From Sabethes cyaneus (taxonomy: Eukaryota > Arthropoda > Insecta > Diptera > Culicidae), in NCBI RefSeq assembly GCF_943734655.1, contig NC_071355.1:15046768-15110767 (forward strand): 64,000 nt of DNA, read 5' to 3'. Positions 1 to 11,445 of this stretch are shown here, piece after piece. Positions within the stretch are counted from its first letter, which is position 1. Every line of letters begins with the position of its first letter. A program made the position numbers and the translations under genes. The notes under the pieces were generated by a model, which was not told the origin of the DNA, did not search any database, and saw only the letters and a program-made list of their open reading frames with translations.

Positions 1-417
1 AAGTGGGGAGGGGTCCCAATTTATCATAGAAAAAAATTTTGTCTTCAAAAACACACACATGCCAAATTTGGTTCCATTTGCTTGATTAGTTCTCGAGTTA
101 TGAGGAAATTTGTATGGAAACCCCCCCTCTTAAAGGGCAGAGGAGTTATAATTCCCCTTATAAAGAGGGGAGGGGTCTCAAATTACCCTAGAATAAATTC
201 TTGTCACCGAAAACACCCACATGCCAAATTTGGTTCTATTTGCTTGATTAGTTCTCGAGTTATGCAGAAATTTGTGTTTCATTTGTATGGGAGCCCCCCC
301 TCTTAGTGGGGGGAGGAGTCTCTAACCATCACTAAAACCTTTCCTGGCCCCAAAAACCTCTACATGCAAATTTTCACGCCGATTGGTTCAGTAGTTTTTG
401 ATTCTATAAGGAACACA
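1..417 (+). mobile_element. 3' part of tandem-unit dispersed element
   Basis: Two to three degenerate units of about 140-165 bp, each with CCAAATTTGGTTC, TTGATTAGTTCTCGAG and a G/C-rich CCCCCTCTTAAAG block. They are followed by the tail that ends in GACA repeats and AAATCCTTCTTTATAGG. The same unit and tail are seen in the full copy at 22350-24006, so this is the right end of a 5'-truncated or window-cut copy. No coding potential; open frames through it are chance. The class is not identified. Confidence 0.7.
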
Positions 418-418
418 G

Positions 419-457
<39 letters not shown>

Positions 458-458
458 T

Positions 459-519
<61 letters not shown>
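418..519. repeat. (GACA)n microsatellite
   Basis: About 25 tandem GACA/CAGA tetramers with one interruption (GACT near 457). It sits just before the terminal AATCCTTCTTTATAGG of the flanking mobile element. The copy at 23970-23990 has only about four tetramers, so the array expanded inside the element tail. Long open frames on both strands are artefacts of the tetramer. Confidence 0.97.
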
Positions 520-520
<1 letters not shown>

Positions 521-559
521 AATCCTTCTTTATAGGTATAGATTTCATTATTTTACCAA

Positions 560-3335
560 CTGAGTAGCGCATGGAGAATTATTATTTATTTATTTAATAA
601 CTTTTTTATTGGGGCTTTCAACCAGTGATGGTTGGTTCGCCCCAAAGTGGAAAATTATTATAGAAAGCAGGCAAAAAAACAATTATTTGCTATATATCAC
701 CCGCACAGCAGCAGCAGACGATAATATAAATTGATGCCAATCAAATTTACCATGTGCGTCATCTTCAATCGAGAATTTTGATATGAGAATAAAGGCAAAA
801 AAATAACTATTCAAGTCGGAACACACAATGTCGGCTCTGTTTTTTGTCGACGAACATGAATTGTTTTCGTGACAGTACATTCGCAGCATGCGATTATAAA
901 ATTCTGAAGGCAGAAAAGAGTGCGCTCAGTTTGGTTTTTTAATTGGGTTTGCAAATTATATTCTGCATTCAACTTTTTTTTGTTGGCTTGCGAACGTTAG
1001 CAGAGAGCTGATAGAATTTTTTTTTCCTGTAAATTTGCTACTAGTAGCATCAATTTGTATTTCGGAATAATAACTTTGTGTATTAATTACATTTTCTGGA
1101 TGACAAACATGTTTGAAGAAAAAATCCAAAAAGATTGAATTGATTATTTAAATTTGACAGACTAGAATAGTTCAACTGAAAAATGTTCCTTTACGGCGGT
1201 AAGGAAAATAGTTTTCTTTTCCATCTCACTGAGCCTCAGCAAAAACTGAATGTAAAATAATGCTTTCGAATAAACTTTTCCGCTGACGTGCTGGATTCGT
1301 ACATTTTCAATCTCATCGCCCGAGTCAATACCGGCGAAAATTTCACCGCGAACCAGCATCTTTTCGCCACAAAACAAAGAACCGTGTTGACCAACTGGAA
1401 AAACTCATCGAATTGACCAAATTGCGCCCCTCAACGGGCTGGACCATTGCTGACCAGCAAATAACCGGAGCGGCGCGGGTTGGTTGGCTGGTTGGCCGCG
1501 AAGCGGACACAGCAATTCGGAAAAACTTTTCCTTTCAATTTGAGATCATCAATCAAAGAATTATAAAGTTTGTCCCCAGAACGGTTCACCCTGTCGTGTC
1601 CTGTCGTAGCGCACTGGGCGTCTCGTCTCGGCGCGATGACTGGAGCTGGCGGCTGGCTGCACTCCGAATCGGGGTATCATTACAAATGCCGAAAAATTTG
1701 CCTAATTGACGAATCGTGCTGTTAGATTTTTGAATCGTTTTCCATTCGTCAGCCTCAACTGCCGTTGATTGGTGGCCCAGGCTCTGGGCCTGGTCCTGGA
1801 AGGCACAGGCGAGGGAAAGTCAAACAGTAATAAATCTTGCGCCATGATTGTGCGCGTTTTTTGATTTGTGCGAATTTCAGCGGAGCTTTTCGCCGATTGT
1901 AAAGGTGGGTTGGCTTTTTTTTCTCCGCAAATATTGATTGACAATTATTAATTGCGCCGGAAGAATGTAGTTTGGTACTTTTCTAGGATGCGGACGGAAA
2001 TTTTAATTTATTCACACAGTCGAAGAGATTTCATCCAGTTTGATGATTGAATTTACTAAACGATTGAATAAGCAAAAATAATTTAATCTAATTAAATCAG
2101 CAGAAAACTATCGCACAAAAGTTTGTCGCAAAAAAAATATATTCTAATCGGATTACACTGATGTCCAGTAATAGTTTAAACTCTCGCTTTACATTTGGCG
2201 CGGGACAAAACTACACATTCGGTGGTGTATATTTAATAACAAGTGGACCTAAACACGTTCGCCACAACGGTATTTTTCGGTGCGCTGCAGCTCCATTATT
2301 TTAAACCAGTTACATACAGTTGGACACTGCTGAATGGAAACTAGAACGAAGCGATTTTTCCCTTCCCTTCCGGCTAGGCTAGATATAGTTACGATATTTT
2401 GTTGAGGTACATAAAACTATCCAAATGAGAGAACTTTTTGTCGAAAATCGGCACGATAGGCGACTGTGGTACGGCTCGGATCCTCCAGCTGTGGGAAAAA
2501 CCATTGGTAAACCGGTAACCAGTTGACAGGAGTCAAACAAGGACACGGCAAAAGTTTTTCTACGCAATTGAAACCGGCCTTTGTCAGCCGGCCGTTACAA
2601 TTTACCTAATTTTTACATCGCTCTAATCGGAAGTTAATTTACCAGTGTTATATTTGTACCTAGCTTAACTGAAAGTGGACAACTTTCCTACCTGTGCCGT
2701 TTCACGAGCCAGCATTGATCTAAAACGTGTGCACAGCAGATGGATCCTACCTAATATCAATTATCACACAGCTGCAAATTGGAGTAATCTAATTCGACAC
2801 GATAGTTTGTCACTTCGTTGCTGCTGCGTTTGCGTTGGTTGGGACCGTTGTCGGTTGACGTCGACTGCACCCGGAACGGAACTGCCACTAACGAGACGAG
2901 GCAACGGATATGGATTTTGTCCGTGGATTTTTTTTCCATCAAATCATGCAAGTTATTTTGAGGGTCTTTCTCGTCACGTAGAAGAGGATTACCGGGAATG
3001 GCGATGACAGTGCGAGTTAATTCCTGTTAACCGTCAGTCATTCAGATTGGCTTATGCGTTGGACTTTTTGCGCTAGAATACAAGCGAATATTGCTAGTTC
3101 CGATATGGCGCATCATGGTTATAGCATAAAAGTGATTGTAAATTGAACTTTGATGAACTTTGATTAATAAAATAAATCACTGTAATCAAACATTCCAACA
3201 TCCATTTTCCAATGGATCAAACAGAAATTTTTCTATGGATCGGTTGATATAGAGAATTTAAGAGAAATTTGTCAAGTTATTGTTGAAATAAGCATAAATA
3301 TCGAGCACTGCTAAGAATCGCATGTAAATACATTA
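560..3335. other. Region with no recognised gene
   Basis: This stretch is less repetitive and, at 1400-1950 and 2400-3010, more GC-rich than its surroundings. It could hold untranslated exons or regulatory DNA of a neighbouring gene. Open frames here (for example minus 1162-1377, plus 1413-1709 and plus 2675-3007) show no family motif I recognise and no clear splice structure. I see no RNA gene. Confidence 0.5.
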
Positions 3336-3409
3336 TTCTTCTACAGCGGGGGTGGTGTACCTTCACACCATCTATTGAGGATCAGCGACACCAGACTTTG
3401 CTGAGGAAA

Positions 3410-3710
3410 AATCTGTTGTGACTGTTCGCTTAACAGTCGTTCGGCGTCTTTGCGACATGGCGAGCCCATCTTTCCGGCTACCTAACTTCTCGGCATCCTG
3501 ACATTCCGCCGTTGTGATATTTTGGCTTTTCGGCTTACCAACCAATATCCGAATATCTCGATTTTCCCACTTAGCGAGTGTTTGCGTGTTTTGCGTTTTT
3601 ATGACTTTCGAGCCTTCTAACGTTGAATCTTTCTGACTTCTTATCCAAGTATCTAACTTTTCGACTTTAGAATTGTCCCACTTTCCGACTTAAGTGAATT
3701 AAAAAAAAAC
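3410..3710. repeat. Degenerate CGACTTTY-type minisatellite
   Basis: Irregular repeats around CTTTTCGACTT and TTCCGACTT. The block recurs almost intact at 28930-29222, including its leader TTCGCTTAACAGTCGTTCGG. It is the complement in type of the AAAGTCGAAAAGTC array at 52860-53260. Non-coding. The preceding 3336-3410 is leader sequence of the same dispersed repeat. Confidence 0.65.
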
Positions 3711-4050
3711 TCGTGTACCCTTTAAATCGCTAAAAGCTGTAAAATTCTTTAAAACCATTTTGAAACTGCACAGTAATCATACTTGTACTTCTCTGAGAAT
3801 TCTCTAAAACCAACCAAAAATTGGTTACCTAAAATTTTTAGAAGAAAATAAAATTGAGGAAATTGTACAGCCAAGGTAATGCTTTTAAAATTTAGGTAAC
3901 TTAGGTAAAATTTAGCGTTTAAAACTGAAGTAGAGTGTTTACCTATGTTTTGATTTGCTTTATTGTTTGTATTATTTACCTACTCGCCAAGAACGTGCTG
4001 CTCGAGCCACAAATGCTGATACCTACTCGCCAATCCTTACCTGCTACACT

Positions 4051-4090
4051 TATATAGTTAGCGAAATTCTGCACGACGAAGTCAGTTTAC
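4051..4090 (+). promoter_or_regulatory. TATA box and initiator of mini-ELL copy 1
   Basis: TATATA begins at 4051 and TCAGTT lies at 4082-4087, putting the inferred start site (A, 4084) 33 bp downstream, as expected for an insect core promoter. The 5' leader would be about 74 nt. Upstream, 3716-4050 is the conserved 5' flank of the family, with several TTACCT/AGGTAA hexamers and two CTACTCGCCAA direct repeats. Confidence 0.75.
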
Positions 4091-4157
4091 ACACGACAGC
4101 AGTCATAAGTGGAATTGTTGTGAACTAGTGAAATTATTGAAATTATTAAACACAACT

Positions 4158-5006
4158 ATGGCTGATTTACGTACTGATGCGAATGGTCTGCAGAAGCTCC
4201 ACGTCCGAGTGCCGGAAGTACTGATACAGGCGATCGAAGCTAGGCTCAAATTTGGATCTGCATTCAAACCGAAGATTCGGTTCAATCCCAACGGTCAGGC
4301 CTGCATCTACATCCCGTCCGGAACTGGTGAAGACCAAAATTTTACCATTTCCGTTACGGACGAAGTGGTGAATGATCCATCGGTTAATGTTCCGTGTGGT
4401 TCATTAACTTCGGATCAGAACGCGACCAGCAAAGAGAAAGACCCGACATTCGGTGGCAAAAGACCATGCGACACTAACGACGAAGGCGTTATGCCCAGGT
4501 GCAAGAAGCCACGGATTAGCCACTATCAGAAGAACAACCGTTCTAATGGGACACCGAACGTACAGCAGAAAGCAGCACCCAAGGACATGCCTAGTTCCAA
4601 GAAACCACGGAACCCGAAAAATACCGATTCTAAAAGGAATCCACAGAAGAAATCTGATGACAGGCCGGCAGAAGTCAATAGTTTAGAGGAGGATTTCGCC
4701 GCTAAGTATACTGCAATATCCTCGGTAGAACAACGGCGACAATATAAAAAGGAATTTGACGATGATTTTAAAGAATATCTTCGGTTACAAGAAAGCATTA
4801 ACAAAATCAAGAAGAAATTCGCACAGCTAGAGGAAGATCTGCGACGAGAGCGCCACTTAGGACAGATTAAGCAAATACAGCAAAAAATTCTTAGAGAGTA
4901 TCGAAATGCAGGGTTTACAGTAAAAGCGGAAAGACTTACCTACCTACACAAAAAGCTAGGCTTCATAAAACAATTAGTAAAAGACTATGACGCGATTTTG
5001 ATGTGA
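4158..5006 (+). CDS. Mini-ELL protein, copy 1 (ELL-like elongation factor)
   Basis: An intact 282-codon intronless gene. Residues about 11-77 resemble the ELL N-terminal region: HVRVPE, then an acidic/hydrophobic stretch, then KIRFNPNGQACIYIPSG and NFTISVTDEV. Residues 100-170 are basic and hold KKPRISHY (116-123), close to the KKPRISHF motif of ELL, and are a likely nuclear signal. Residues about 177-281 form an occludin/ELL homology domain: YTAISSVEQRRQYKKEF, FAQLEEDL, ILREY, YLHKKLGFIK, ending in KDYDAILM. ELL proteins usually have about 600-1000 residues, so most of the middle, including the winged helix, is missing. The ATG at 4158 is chosen because it is conserved in all copies; the frame is open upstream to 4128 without another ATG. 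It has its own TATA/Inr promoter. The family call rests on motif recall and was not searched. Confidence 0.85.
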   Translation: MADLRTDANGLQKLHVRVPEVLIQAIEARLKFGSAFKPKIRFNPNGQACIYIPSGTGEDQNFTISVTDEVVNDPSVNVPCGSLTSDQNATSKEKDPTFGGKRPCDTNDEGVMPRCKKPRISHYQKNNRSNGTPNVQQKAAPKDMPSSKKPRNPKNTDSKRNPQKKSDDRPAEVNSLEEDFAAKYTAISSVEQRRQYKKEFDDDFKEYLRLQESINKIKKKFAQLEEDLRRERHLGQIKQIQQKILREYRNAGFTVKAERLTYLHKKLGFIKQLVKDYDAILM

Positions 5007-5149
5007 TTTAGTTTTAGTTTAGTTAGTATTTATATTTTTACTATTTTAGATACAGTAAATATAATTGCACGAAACTTAATAGTGTTTGTCAACGTTTATT
5101 TTAGCAAGAAATCCGAAATTGAAAGTCCAAGCTTCGAGTCTGTTGTTTC

Positions 5150-5371
5150 AGAGTCACAGCCGTTGCTTCTCCGAATAATTGTCCGCCACTGACTGGGCAA
5201 AAAATCGAACATTTTTACCTGACTACGACGACGGGTATAACGCAAAATGTAACGTTAACCATTGCAATTGGTAGCAAAATCTATTTTTCTTCTTCAAATA
5301 CTGTGGCCTTCGATCGAATGATCGAGCTGGCTACTATTAAAAACAGGGCTGTAACCGACCTGGCCAACTAA
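5150..5371 (+). pseudogene. Unidentified 74-codon frame in 3' flank A
   Basis: An open stretch without ATG reads RVTAVASPNNCPPLTGQ, then EHFYL, GITQNVTLTIAI and NTVAFDRMIELATI, ending in TAA. It follows TTTCAG, which could be a splice acceptor. Versions recur at 15741-15959, 33663-33883, 50405-50517 (minus) and 43663-43932 (minus). The 15741 copy differs by loss of one codon, and the 33663 copy has a 1-nt frame break. I do not recognise the protein. It is probably an exon remnant that was duplicated with mini-ELL. Confidence 0.4.
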
Positions 5372-5558
5372 AAATAGTGACTTTAGTGACCAAAATTTGA
5401 AAAATTTTGACCACAAAGTGACTTAAAGATTTAGAAAAAATAACTTATATTAGGTTATTCACGAAATATACAATGATGAAAACAACTGAAAATAGCCACT
5501 TTGCGCTTTATAAATTTTATTGCCTCTTTTTTTAACAAATTTGCTTTGAAATATGATG

Positions 5559-5715
5559 CTGGTTTAACAAACAAGTCGTCGAATGTTCGAATCTCAGCTA
5601 GACGGTGCTGTTAGCAGGAATTTTGCACTAGCTCCGTAACTGTCCTGTACTCTAACAGCTGGCCGCGAAGTCTGTCGATAAAGAAAGGTCAAGTCTTAGA
5701 AAGACATTTACGCCC
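5559..5715 (+). mobile_element. tRNA-derived SINE-like repeat (family 1)
   Basis: It starts ATGCTGGTTTAACAAACAAG (A-box-like) with a B-box-like TGTTCGAATCTC about 30 bp later. A body with GCTCCGTAACTGTCCTGTAC and GTCTGTCGATAAAGAAAGG follows. Copies occur at 16135, 19105 and 34060. This type of repeat is common in culicine mosquito genomes, from memory. No coding potential. Confidence 0.6.
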
Positions 5716-5959
5716 AAGGCCTTTTTTTAAATTACTACGCTACCTCTTCTCCACAATCTTCTGTGCATTATTAACATCATGTGATCTAATGTACTGTTTC
5801 AGAACTGTAGAAACATCCTCAAACAAAGCTTGTACCTACTAGTGGAACATCCGCTGTCATGTTTTCGATCGGATCGCTTTTTGAATTTCAATAAATTAAC
5901 GTCACTAAGTTCTACATCATTTTTATGCATCCAACATTTACTAAAATGTTCGCAAGGTT

Positions 5960-6305
5960 GGGGGGCCCCGTAGCCGCAAGGTTACCGAGTCTGCTTTGAC
6001 AAGTGAGTGGTCGTGGGTTCGAATCTTAGTAGAATCAAGCCATTCGATGTCAAAGTGACTTTAGCATGGGTTTATTCTCAGGCCCCTCCAATTTACCCTT
6101 CCTTCGTGCTGAATTCTATATTTACCCACTGAAGCCTCCTGACAGTGCAAATGTCCCTCCTCTGGTTAAGTGTACTGTTCAGAGGTACGAATGAGTCCTC
6201 GCCAGGGACGGCTGTAATATGGGATAGTGCTGGCAGCGAGGAATAAGTGGGTAAAGTAGATCAAGCTTTTAAGGAAGGGTAAACCCCAATACACACAAGC
6301 ACGCA
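5960..6305 (+). mobile_element. tRNA-derived SINE-like repeat (family 2)
   Basis: The left end GGGGCCCCGTAGCCGCAAGG resembles a tRNA A-box region, and GTGGGTTCGAATCTT is a good B box. The body ends near AAACCCCAATACACAC. The related block at 16545-16560 lacks the whole insert, which marks it as a later insertion. It looks similar to the Feilai type of Aedes, but the name is not confirmed. Confidence 0.6.
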
Positions 6306-7310
6306 TAAATTTAATAAGCATATCGCTCACTCAATAGCGATTATAGCAAAAAGAAATGCAGTGCAGGTCATACAGCAAACACCCGGGCGATATTACAATA
6401 GATCAACTATACTGGTCGCAGTAATGAGTCCACACATGGAAAAAAAAATGCTCGCAACGTCCACTAACAAGCCACGTAAACTTAGTAAATCGATACTGGA
6501 TTCCTGGTCGTGACGGCATAGAAGGAACTGAACTTGCAGATGCAAATACTGGTATTTTTAAAACTTTCGAGTTAAAAAAATGTTGGTGTTCTCTTGTAAA
6601 TACAAAACTTTATTTTTCAAGTTATAACTTTCAGATTGCAGCTTAACAAAGCTGAATTCAAGAGTCAAACTATGCTTAGCGATTTATCTCTCATTCCAGA
6701 ACGGATTTTATTGGAAAAACTTCCAGCAATTGATAAAGTTCTTTCCGCTTCCATCGAAATTTGACGAATGGTTCCAAGCGGGTTAAACATTATGGTCAAG
6801 CATTTTTCTTCTATTTCTTCTTAGAAAGGAAAATTCACTTTTGATTGTTTTCAAAGATCCTGGTGTTTTTACTGAATTCAATAAGTATGCGAGCACGGAA
6901 TACTATACGCAACAAATATACTGGCAATGACCGTGGTTGATACTAAAATAGTGAATGCATTCAAAATGTTACATACGCAATTTTGTTTTTCATGCGAAAA
7001 AGCTAAAAGAATGTTTAATAATAACCTTGAATTAAACGATGTTTACGATCGCTTCAGATACTAACACGAACCTTTACTGTTATACGCGTATATTCGCAAT
7101 ATGAAGATGTTTTTGAAAATATTTTATAGACTAAAACTAACTGCGATGTGAAAAACGAGGAAGATGAAGCAGGGCTGCGGAAAACTTATGATTTGCGCGT
7201 AATCGAACTACGTAGGAAGGAAACTTAACTAATTGTTATACTTTTTCGGTAATTTCAACATTGAAATTCAAGTAGAATTCCAATATAATTTTTAAATCCA
7301 TTATAAACTA

Positions 7311-8504
7311 CCGTGAACGTACCATATTCTGCGCAGTTAAGACATTTTTGAGATTCTTCCACTATTCTAAGTATTCTAGATTTAAATTAACAACGTGGAT
7401 AGCCTCAACGTGTAGTACTACGGTCTATAATATCTGGTAAAAAATATGGGAATTATAAGTCGACCAACAATTGAGTATATTTTGCGTTTTGTAAACTTAT
7501 CCACGGTGCCTAATTCTGCGCACTTTCTTGCCCATGTTCCTAATTCTGCGCATGTTTGCTTCTAATTCTGCGCATTAAAAAAGTGAAAATAAATACTCCT
7601 GCCATGCTGTTTATGTCATACGCTGAAAGCACACCAAAAAATGCTGCATTAGCCATTACCATAATTAAATTCATGCTCCGGCCTCCTTGTGCTGTCCGGG
7701 TGGCAAAGGAATATTGTTATCATTTTGATTGCTTCATTTTAAATATTTTATTCTCGATAACGTGAAGGGAGAATTGATTCGGGTTTTCTGCATACTGAAC
7801 ATTGCACTAGAAACGAATACTAAAAATTGTGTTTTCATGTAGAAACCACTTCCCCACTCTCTGACAGCCCCATGAGGTTGGACATCAAAAAAAAAAAAAA
7901 AATAGAAGACATGGCTTCATAAATTGGTGCTCGTAGGTTCGAATCCCGAGACACAGCACAGGACCGAATCAATGCTAGTTAAAGATTCTACTTGAATTTT
8001 CATGCCTCTATACCTCAGCCATTTGGGCGAGGTTGCGAATTCTTTCGCGATTTCTTCGTAGGATACATTACTGCGCAGAATTTGGAACATGAATAAAAAG
8101 CCTGTGTCTAAATCTGCGCAGTATTGCATCGCATTTTTCTAAGGAAAGTAATGCATGCATGCATCACTCTTTTTGTCTAAAACATTACTAAAACTACTTA
8201 TTCTTTCTTATTATGCTGGGTAATTTGATCATTGCAAAGAATTTCGATCATAAATTATTTAATTTTCTAGCAAGACAATCTTAGCGTTGGTGGTAACGAC
8301 GATGTATTCTGCCATATAAAATACTTTCAGATTCTCGTTAAATTATTTCGCTCTCAAATATTATGGCTCATTGGTGAATAATGGCGTAATATTCAACAGA
8401 CATTTATTAAAAAATAACGCAATGATCATAGTTATGCAATAACTAATACTAATACAAAAAATACTTATATAAAGAAAAATGCGCAGAATTAGGGGTGGTC
8501 ACGG
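7311..8504. mobile_element. TA-target non-autonomous transposon, family i
   Basis: 1194 bp with inverted ends CCGTGAACGTACC...TTCTGCGCAG and its counterpart GCGCAGAATT...GGTCACGG, flanked by TA on both sides (7309-7310 and 8505-8506). The ends hold several direct copies of CTAATTCTGCGCA. A second copy in the opposite orientation is at 16591-17799 and a fragment at 53320-53545. The matching block at about 30295 lacks it. No transposase is recognised; the TA target suggests the Tc1/mariner superfamily. Confidence 0.75.
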
Positions 8505-10195
8505 TATAGAATTAACAATGGAAATTAATCGGGAATTTTTTTTTCTTTATTTTCATTCTTCGTATTCCATTCCAAAAACTTCAGTCAACTTTAACATTTA
8601 TCAAATATTACTAGACACGACGTTGATTTGTTTGAGCGAATGCACGTGATGCGAATAATTTATATTAGCAAACATATAATCAACCCTTCAACGGGTAGAC
8701 TTCTGTAGATAGTTTTTGCTTTGTGAGTCTCAGAGCCACATATGAAATTTATTCTAATTTGATAGCATAATATCTGTGTTGAGAATAGATTGACATTTTG
8801 GTATCTTTCTGACTATGCGTTCAAGAGTTCTTAACTTTTAAAATAAAAAATTCAGGAAAATTGTGATGAAAATAATTTCACGAATTTTGTCAATTTTTAC
8901 TTTTGAAAACATAGGACATCTAGAACAAAATGTTCGACCTCAGAAATATTCGGTGATGAACTACTCACTGAGTTTTGTAATATTTGAAAAAAAAACATGG
9001 ATTGGATATGAAAAACAAAATAAAATTTTTATAATATTTCTAACCTGTTATGTATAGCTTTTATGGCTGGTATCCTTTGCCTCCAACAGTGCAAATGGTA
9101 TTTAGATTTCTTAATTATGTAATTCATCAGTGTATATATCATAGCTTTTCTCACAATATAGGTATTAATACTAAACGTACCAAATAAATATTCTTGAATA
9201 TTTTTCGTTAACTGATTGAAAAGACCGCGATTGTCGTCAGATAAGCGTTTGTATTTGTCTCGTTAAAAAATAAATAATATTACATTTTTTGCTAATAACT
9301 TTATGCATATGTGTATATTGAATCGCCAAAGTTTCATCAAGATTCGTTTGCGAGTTATGCTTTAGTAAAATTACCCTGTTTTTAACCTGAAATCGGCTAT
9401 ATCTTATTAACTCATAAAGATAAATCACAATAGTCTTCTGCAGAAATATTCCTCTCTAACGTATAATAAATTTTGTAGAACATCATATGGAGCTACCTGT
9501 TGAGATAAATGAGTTATAAGAGGAAATATGATTTTACGGGTCGTCCATAAACAAAGGTCCACTGCTGAAAATACATAAGAGTTAGAAATTTGATATGTTC
9601 AGAAAAGTTATGTAAAATTAATTTATCTTCAATGTTTTGAAAATAAAAAATCGAAAACAAACTTATTTGAAAAATTATTACTTGAATTGCTGTTACGGTA
9701 TAATCTAAACATTGGACGACCCCTTCAAAAGATGCATCATATTTTTATTCAAAAAATTGCCGAAGACTTTATTGAGCTAAATTCTCCCGTTTAGGCGCAA
9801 TCATTTTTGTCCGTCTAAAATCGCTTTCTGAACCATAGTGTAATGGCTGACAATCTACTCTAATTTCATCCATGGTACAGCAAGTGCAAGTGTTTTAACT
9901 TTTCGTTACTCGCGCCAACTTGGACTTACAGGCGTGCTAAAACCTAACAGAATTCACTCGAATACTAATGCCACTTGGTGCAAAACTTATGAAACTTTTT
10001 CCACCGTTTGAAAGATCTTTGTCTGCGTATCAACTTTACTGAAAACAGCAATTTTCTTTGTTGTTAGAATCCCGAGATATACCGAGATAAAGCTAACGGT
10101 TCACAGACGTTGCCTAAAATTGTTTTTCTAAACTGTTCAGAAGCTGTCTGGAACTGCTTTGGAATTGCTCAGCAGCTGCAGAAACTTTTGTAAAT
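8505..10195. other. Duplicated AT-rich block, no gene seen
   Basis: 8505-9260 recurs in direct orientation at about 30296-31050, and 9230-9850 recurs inverted at about 29330-29960. The last 200 bp lead into the mini-ELL 5' flank (CTAAAAACTGTAAAATTC). No open frame with a recognisable product, and no RNA gene seen. Confidence 0.6.
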
Positions 10196-10495
10196 TTACC
10201 CTTCAAATGACTAAAAACTGTAAAATTCTTTAAAACCATTTTGAAACTGCACAGTAATCATACTTGTACTTCTCTGAGAATTCTCTAAAACAACCTTAAA
10301 ACCAAAAATTGGTTACCTAAAATTTTTAGAAGAAAATAAAATTGAGGAAATTGTACAGCCAAGGTAATGCTTTTAAAATTTAGGTAACTTAGGTAAAATT
10401 TAGCGTTTAAAACTGAAGTAGAGTGTTTACCTATGTTTTGATTTGCTTTATTGTTTGTATTATTTACCTACTCGCCAATGCTTACCAACTACACT

Positions 10496-10532
10496 TATAT
10501 AGTTAGCGAAATTCTGCACGACGAAGTCAGTT
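10496..10532 (+). promoter_or_regulatory. TATA box and initiator of mini-ELL copy 2
   Basis: TATATA begins at 10496 and TCAGTT at 10527 (inferred start A at 10529), again 33 bp apart. The upstream flank (10195-10495) matches copy 1, but only one of the two CTACTCGCCAA repeats remains; the roughly 43 bp between them are absent. Confidence 0.75.
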
Positions 10533-10602
10533 TACACACGACAGCAGTCATAAGTGGAATTATTGTGAACTAGTGAAATTATTGAAATAATTAAAGACAA
10601 CT

Positions 10603-11445
10603 ATGGCTGATTTACGTACTGATGTGAATGGTCTGCAGAAGCTCCACGTCCGAGTGCCGGAAGTACTGCTGCAGGCGATCGAAGCTAGGCTCAAATTTGG
10701 ATCTGCATTCAAACCGAAGATTCGGTTCAATCCTAACGGTCAGGCCTGCATCTACATCCCGTCCGGGAATGGTGAAGACCAAAATTTTACCATTTCCGTT
10801 ACGGACGAAGTGGTGAATGACCCATCGGTTCCGTGTGGTTCATTAACTTCGGCTCAGAACGCGACCAGCAAAGGAAACGACCCGACATTCGGTGGCAAAA
10901 GACCATGCGACACTAACGACGAAGGCGTTATGCCCAGGTGCAAGAAGCCACGGATTAGCCACTATCAGAAGAACAACCGTTCTAATGGGACACCGAACGT
11001 ACAGCAGAAAGCAGCACCCAAGGACATGCCTAGTTCCAAGAAACCACGAAACCCAAAAAATAACGATTCTAAAAGGAATCCAGAGAAGAAATCTGATGAC
11101 AGGCCGGCAGAAGTCAATAGTTTAGAGGAGGATTTCGCCGCTAAGTATACTGCAATATCCTCGGTAGAACAACGGCGACAATATAAAAAGGAGTTTGACG
11201 ATGAATTTAAAGAATATCTTCGGTTACAAGAAAGCATTAACCACTTCAAGAAGAAGTTCGCACAGCTAGAGGAAGATCTGCGACGAGAGCGCCACTTAGG
11301 GCAGGTGAACCAATTACAACGAAAAATTCTTAGAGAATATCGAAAGGTAGGGTTTACAGTAAAAGCGGAAAGACTTACCTACCTACACAAAAAGCTAGGC
11401 TTCATAAAACGATTAGTAGAAGATTATGACGCGATTTTGATGTGA
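10603..11445 (+). CDS. Mini-ELL protein, copy 2
   Basis: An intact 280-codon copy starting at the conserved ATG, with all three parts of the family. It differs from copy 1 by an in-frame loss of two codons (DPSVPCG in place of DPSVNVPCG), by HFKKK for KIKKK in the C-terminal domain, and by GQVNQLQRK for GQIKQIQQK. The linker has NNDSKRNPEKKSDDRP. It is followed by 3' flank type B (CATTTTCCACTGCGACCAG). No intron. Its own TATA/Inr promoter makes transcription plausible. The function (Pol II elongation or competition with ELL) is inferred from the domains only. Confidence 0.82.
   Translation: MADLRTDVNGLQKLHVRVPEVLLQAIEARLKFGSAFKPKIRFNPNGQACIYIPSGNGEDQNFTISVTDEVVNDPSVPCGSLTSAQNATSKGNDPTFGGKRPCDTNDEGVMPRCKKPRISHYQKNNRSNGTPNVQQKAAPKDMPSSKKPRNPKNNDSKRNPEKKSDDRPAEVNSLEEDFAAKYTAISSVEQRRQYKKEFDDEFKEYLRLQESINHFKKKFAQLEEDLRRERHLGQVNQLQRKILREYRKVGFTVKAERLTYLHKKLGFIKRLVEDYDAILM

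Noticed and set aside
360..572. Open frames rich in C-L-S-V or T-D-R-Q on both strands
   Set aside because: They are the translation of the GACA microsatellite.
1162..1377. 71-codon minus-strand frame with MLVRGEIFAGIDSGDEIEN
   Set aside because: Looks protein-like, but I recognise no family and see no splice signals or related copy; kept only as part of an unassigned region.
4453..4686. Plus-strand +1 frame MAKDHATLTTKALCPGARSH present in most copies
   Set aside because: Overlaps the linker of the sense gene in another frame, with no upstream signal of its own; it is broken in the short-linker copies.
4103..4810. Antisense frames under the mini-ELL genes (about 94 codons, repeated at each copy)
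   Set aside because: They recur only because the sense gene recurs; the sense frame has the family motifs and promoter.
7930..7960. GTAGGTTCGAATCCC, a tRNA B-box-like string in the family i element
   Set aside because: No matching A box or cloverleaf nearby that I can find; not called a tRNA gene.
7556..8129. Frames inside the TA-target element (70 codons each strand)
   Set aside because: No transposase motif; not conserved as frames in the second copy at 16591.
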